DNA from: Dysgonomonas mossii
GTDB lineage: Bacteria; Bacteroidota; Bacteroidia; Bacteroidales; Dysgonomonadaceae
Direction of reading: 5' to 3'
DNA: 64,000 nt
Assembly: GCF_004569505.1 (NCBI RefSeq)
Contig: NZ_SPPK01000003.1
Span: 372,001 to 436,000 of the forward strand
Below, in pieces: positions 63,826-64,000 of the stretch. The notes under the pieces are model-generated. The model was given only the letters and a program-made list of their open reading frames with translations. It was not told where the DNA came from and ran no database searches. Position 1 is the stretch's first letter. Each line of letters opens with the position of its first letter. The translations under genes were made by a program, and so were the position numbers.

Positions 63826-63849
63826 TAAGCTAAAATTGGGGATTGAAAA

Positions 63850-64000
63850 ATGTCTTCAAAAAAGAAAAATATCTATACATATTTGGGCAAAGTGATTTTG
63901 ATTACTTTGCTCATTGTGTTATTTATACGAACTTTTTTTGTAGAGTCATATACTATATCCTCGTCTCAAATGCAAACCTCTCTTCTGGAAGGAGATCAAG
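63850..64000 (+). CDS. lepB: Second signal peptidase I, 5' part only
   Basis: The 50 visible residues start KKKNIYTYLGKVILITLL, one transmembrane helix, then FFVESYTISSSQMQTSLLEGD, the catalytic Ser region of signal peptidase I. The gene runs off the window. It begins 24 bp after the first lepB, and tandem signal peptidases are usual in Bacteroidetes. Confidence 0.8.
   Translation, partial: MSSKKKNIYTYLGKVILITLLIVLFIRTFFVESYTISSSQMQTSLLEGDQ

Noticed and set aside
1..64000. A CRISPR array
   Set aside because: No regularly spaced identical repeats of 24-40 bp were seen. The repeats at 26.6-29.7 kb are few, diverged and irregularly spaced.

Overview
The window looks like the chromosome of a low-GC Bacteroidales bacterium, probably in or near Dysgonomonas. 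The evidence is TAnnTTTG (-7) promoters, many lipoproteins with Bacteroidetes-type leaders, a Bacteroidetes inositol-lipid cluster, class III ribonucleotide reductase, pyruvate formate-lyase and cobalamin riboswitches. The genus is a guess from gene content.

Layout. Positions 1-4.1 kb are core: the end of an M64 peptidase, a TPR membrane protein, ahcY-manC and a tRNA-Leu(CAA). Positions 4.1-26.06 kb are an integrated mobilizable element, with all genes on the minus strand. It is bounded by a 14-bp repeat of the tRNA-Leu 3' end and by a 23-bp repeat that looks like integrase arm sites. It carries a tyrosine recombinase, a GIY-YIG protein with a RhuM-Fic protein, a regulator, three C10 (streptopain-like) lipoprotein proteases with small exported partners, an excisionase-like HTH protein, MobC, relaxase, a structured GC-rich oriT candidate, and an operon of four unusual genes: metallophosphoesterase-STAND-like-TPR, TcmP, a three-Cys-motif protein and a UPF0489 arginase-fold protein. 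No conjugation machinery is present, so it would need a helper element.

Positions 26.1-30.5 kb form a mosaic island next to attR: a TIR-like protein, XRE regulator, GNAT, paired HTH proteins and gene relics, separated by copies of a diverged repeat of about 40 bp. Positions 30.7-35.4 kb hold a large secreted protein and two paralogous regulators.

Positions 35.6-45.8 kb contain three cobalamin riboswitches within about 4 kb. They precede nrdDG, pflB(A) and a split ThrE-type exporter followed by a P-loop kinase-like protein. This suggests a B12-responsive block of B12-independent anaerobic enzymes. Control of pflB and of a ThrE exporter by B12 is unusual as far as I know.

Positions 45.9-64 kb are core: tldD-MATE, a deacetylase-like protein, lysS-gpsA-pgi-rlmN-pdxA, an inositol-lipid cluster (nucleotidyltransferase, ATP-grasp, CDP-alcohol transferase, HAD, inositol-phosphate synthase), then dapB and two tandem type I signal peptidases, the second cut by the window edge.

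The best candidates for an undescribed system are the four-gene phosphoesterase-STAND/TcmP operon, the repeat-separated island at 26.6-29.7 kb and the triple riboswitch block.
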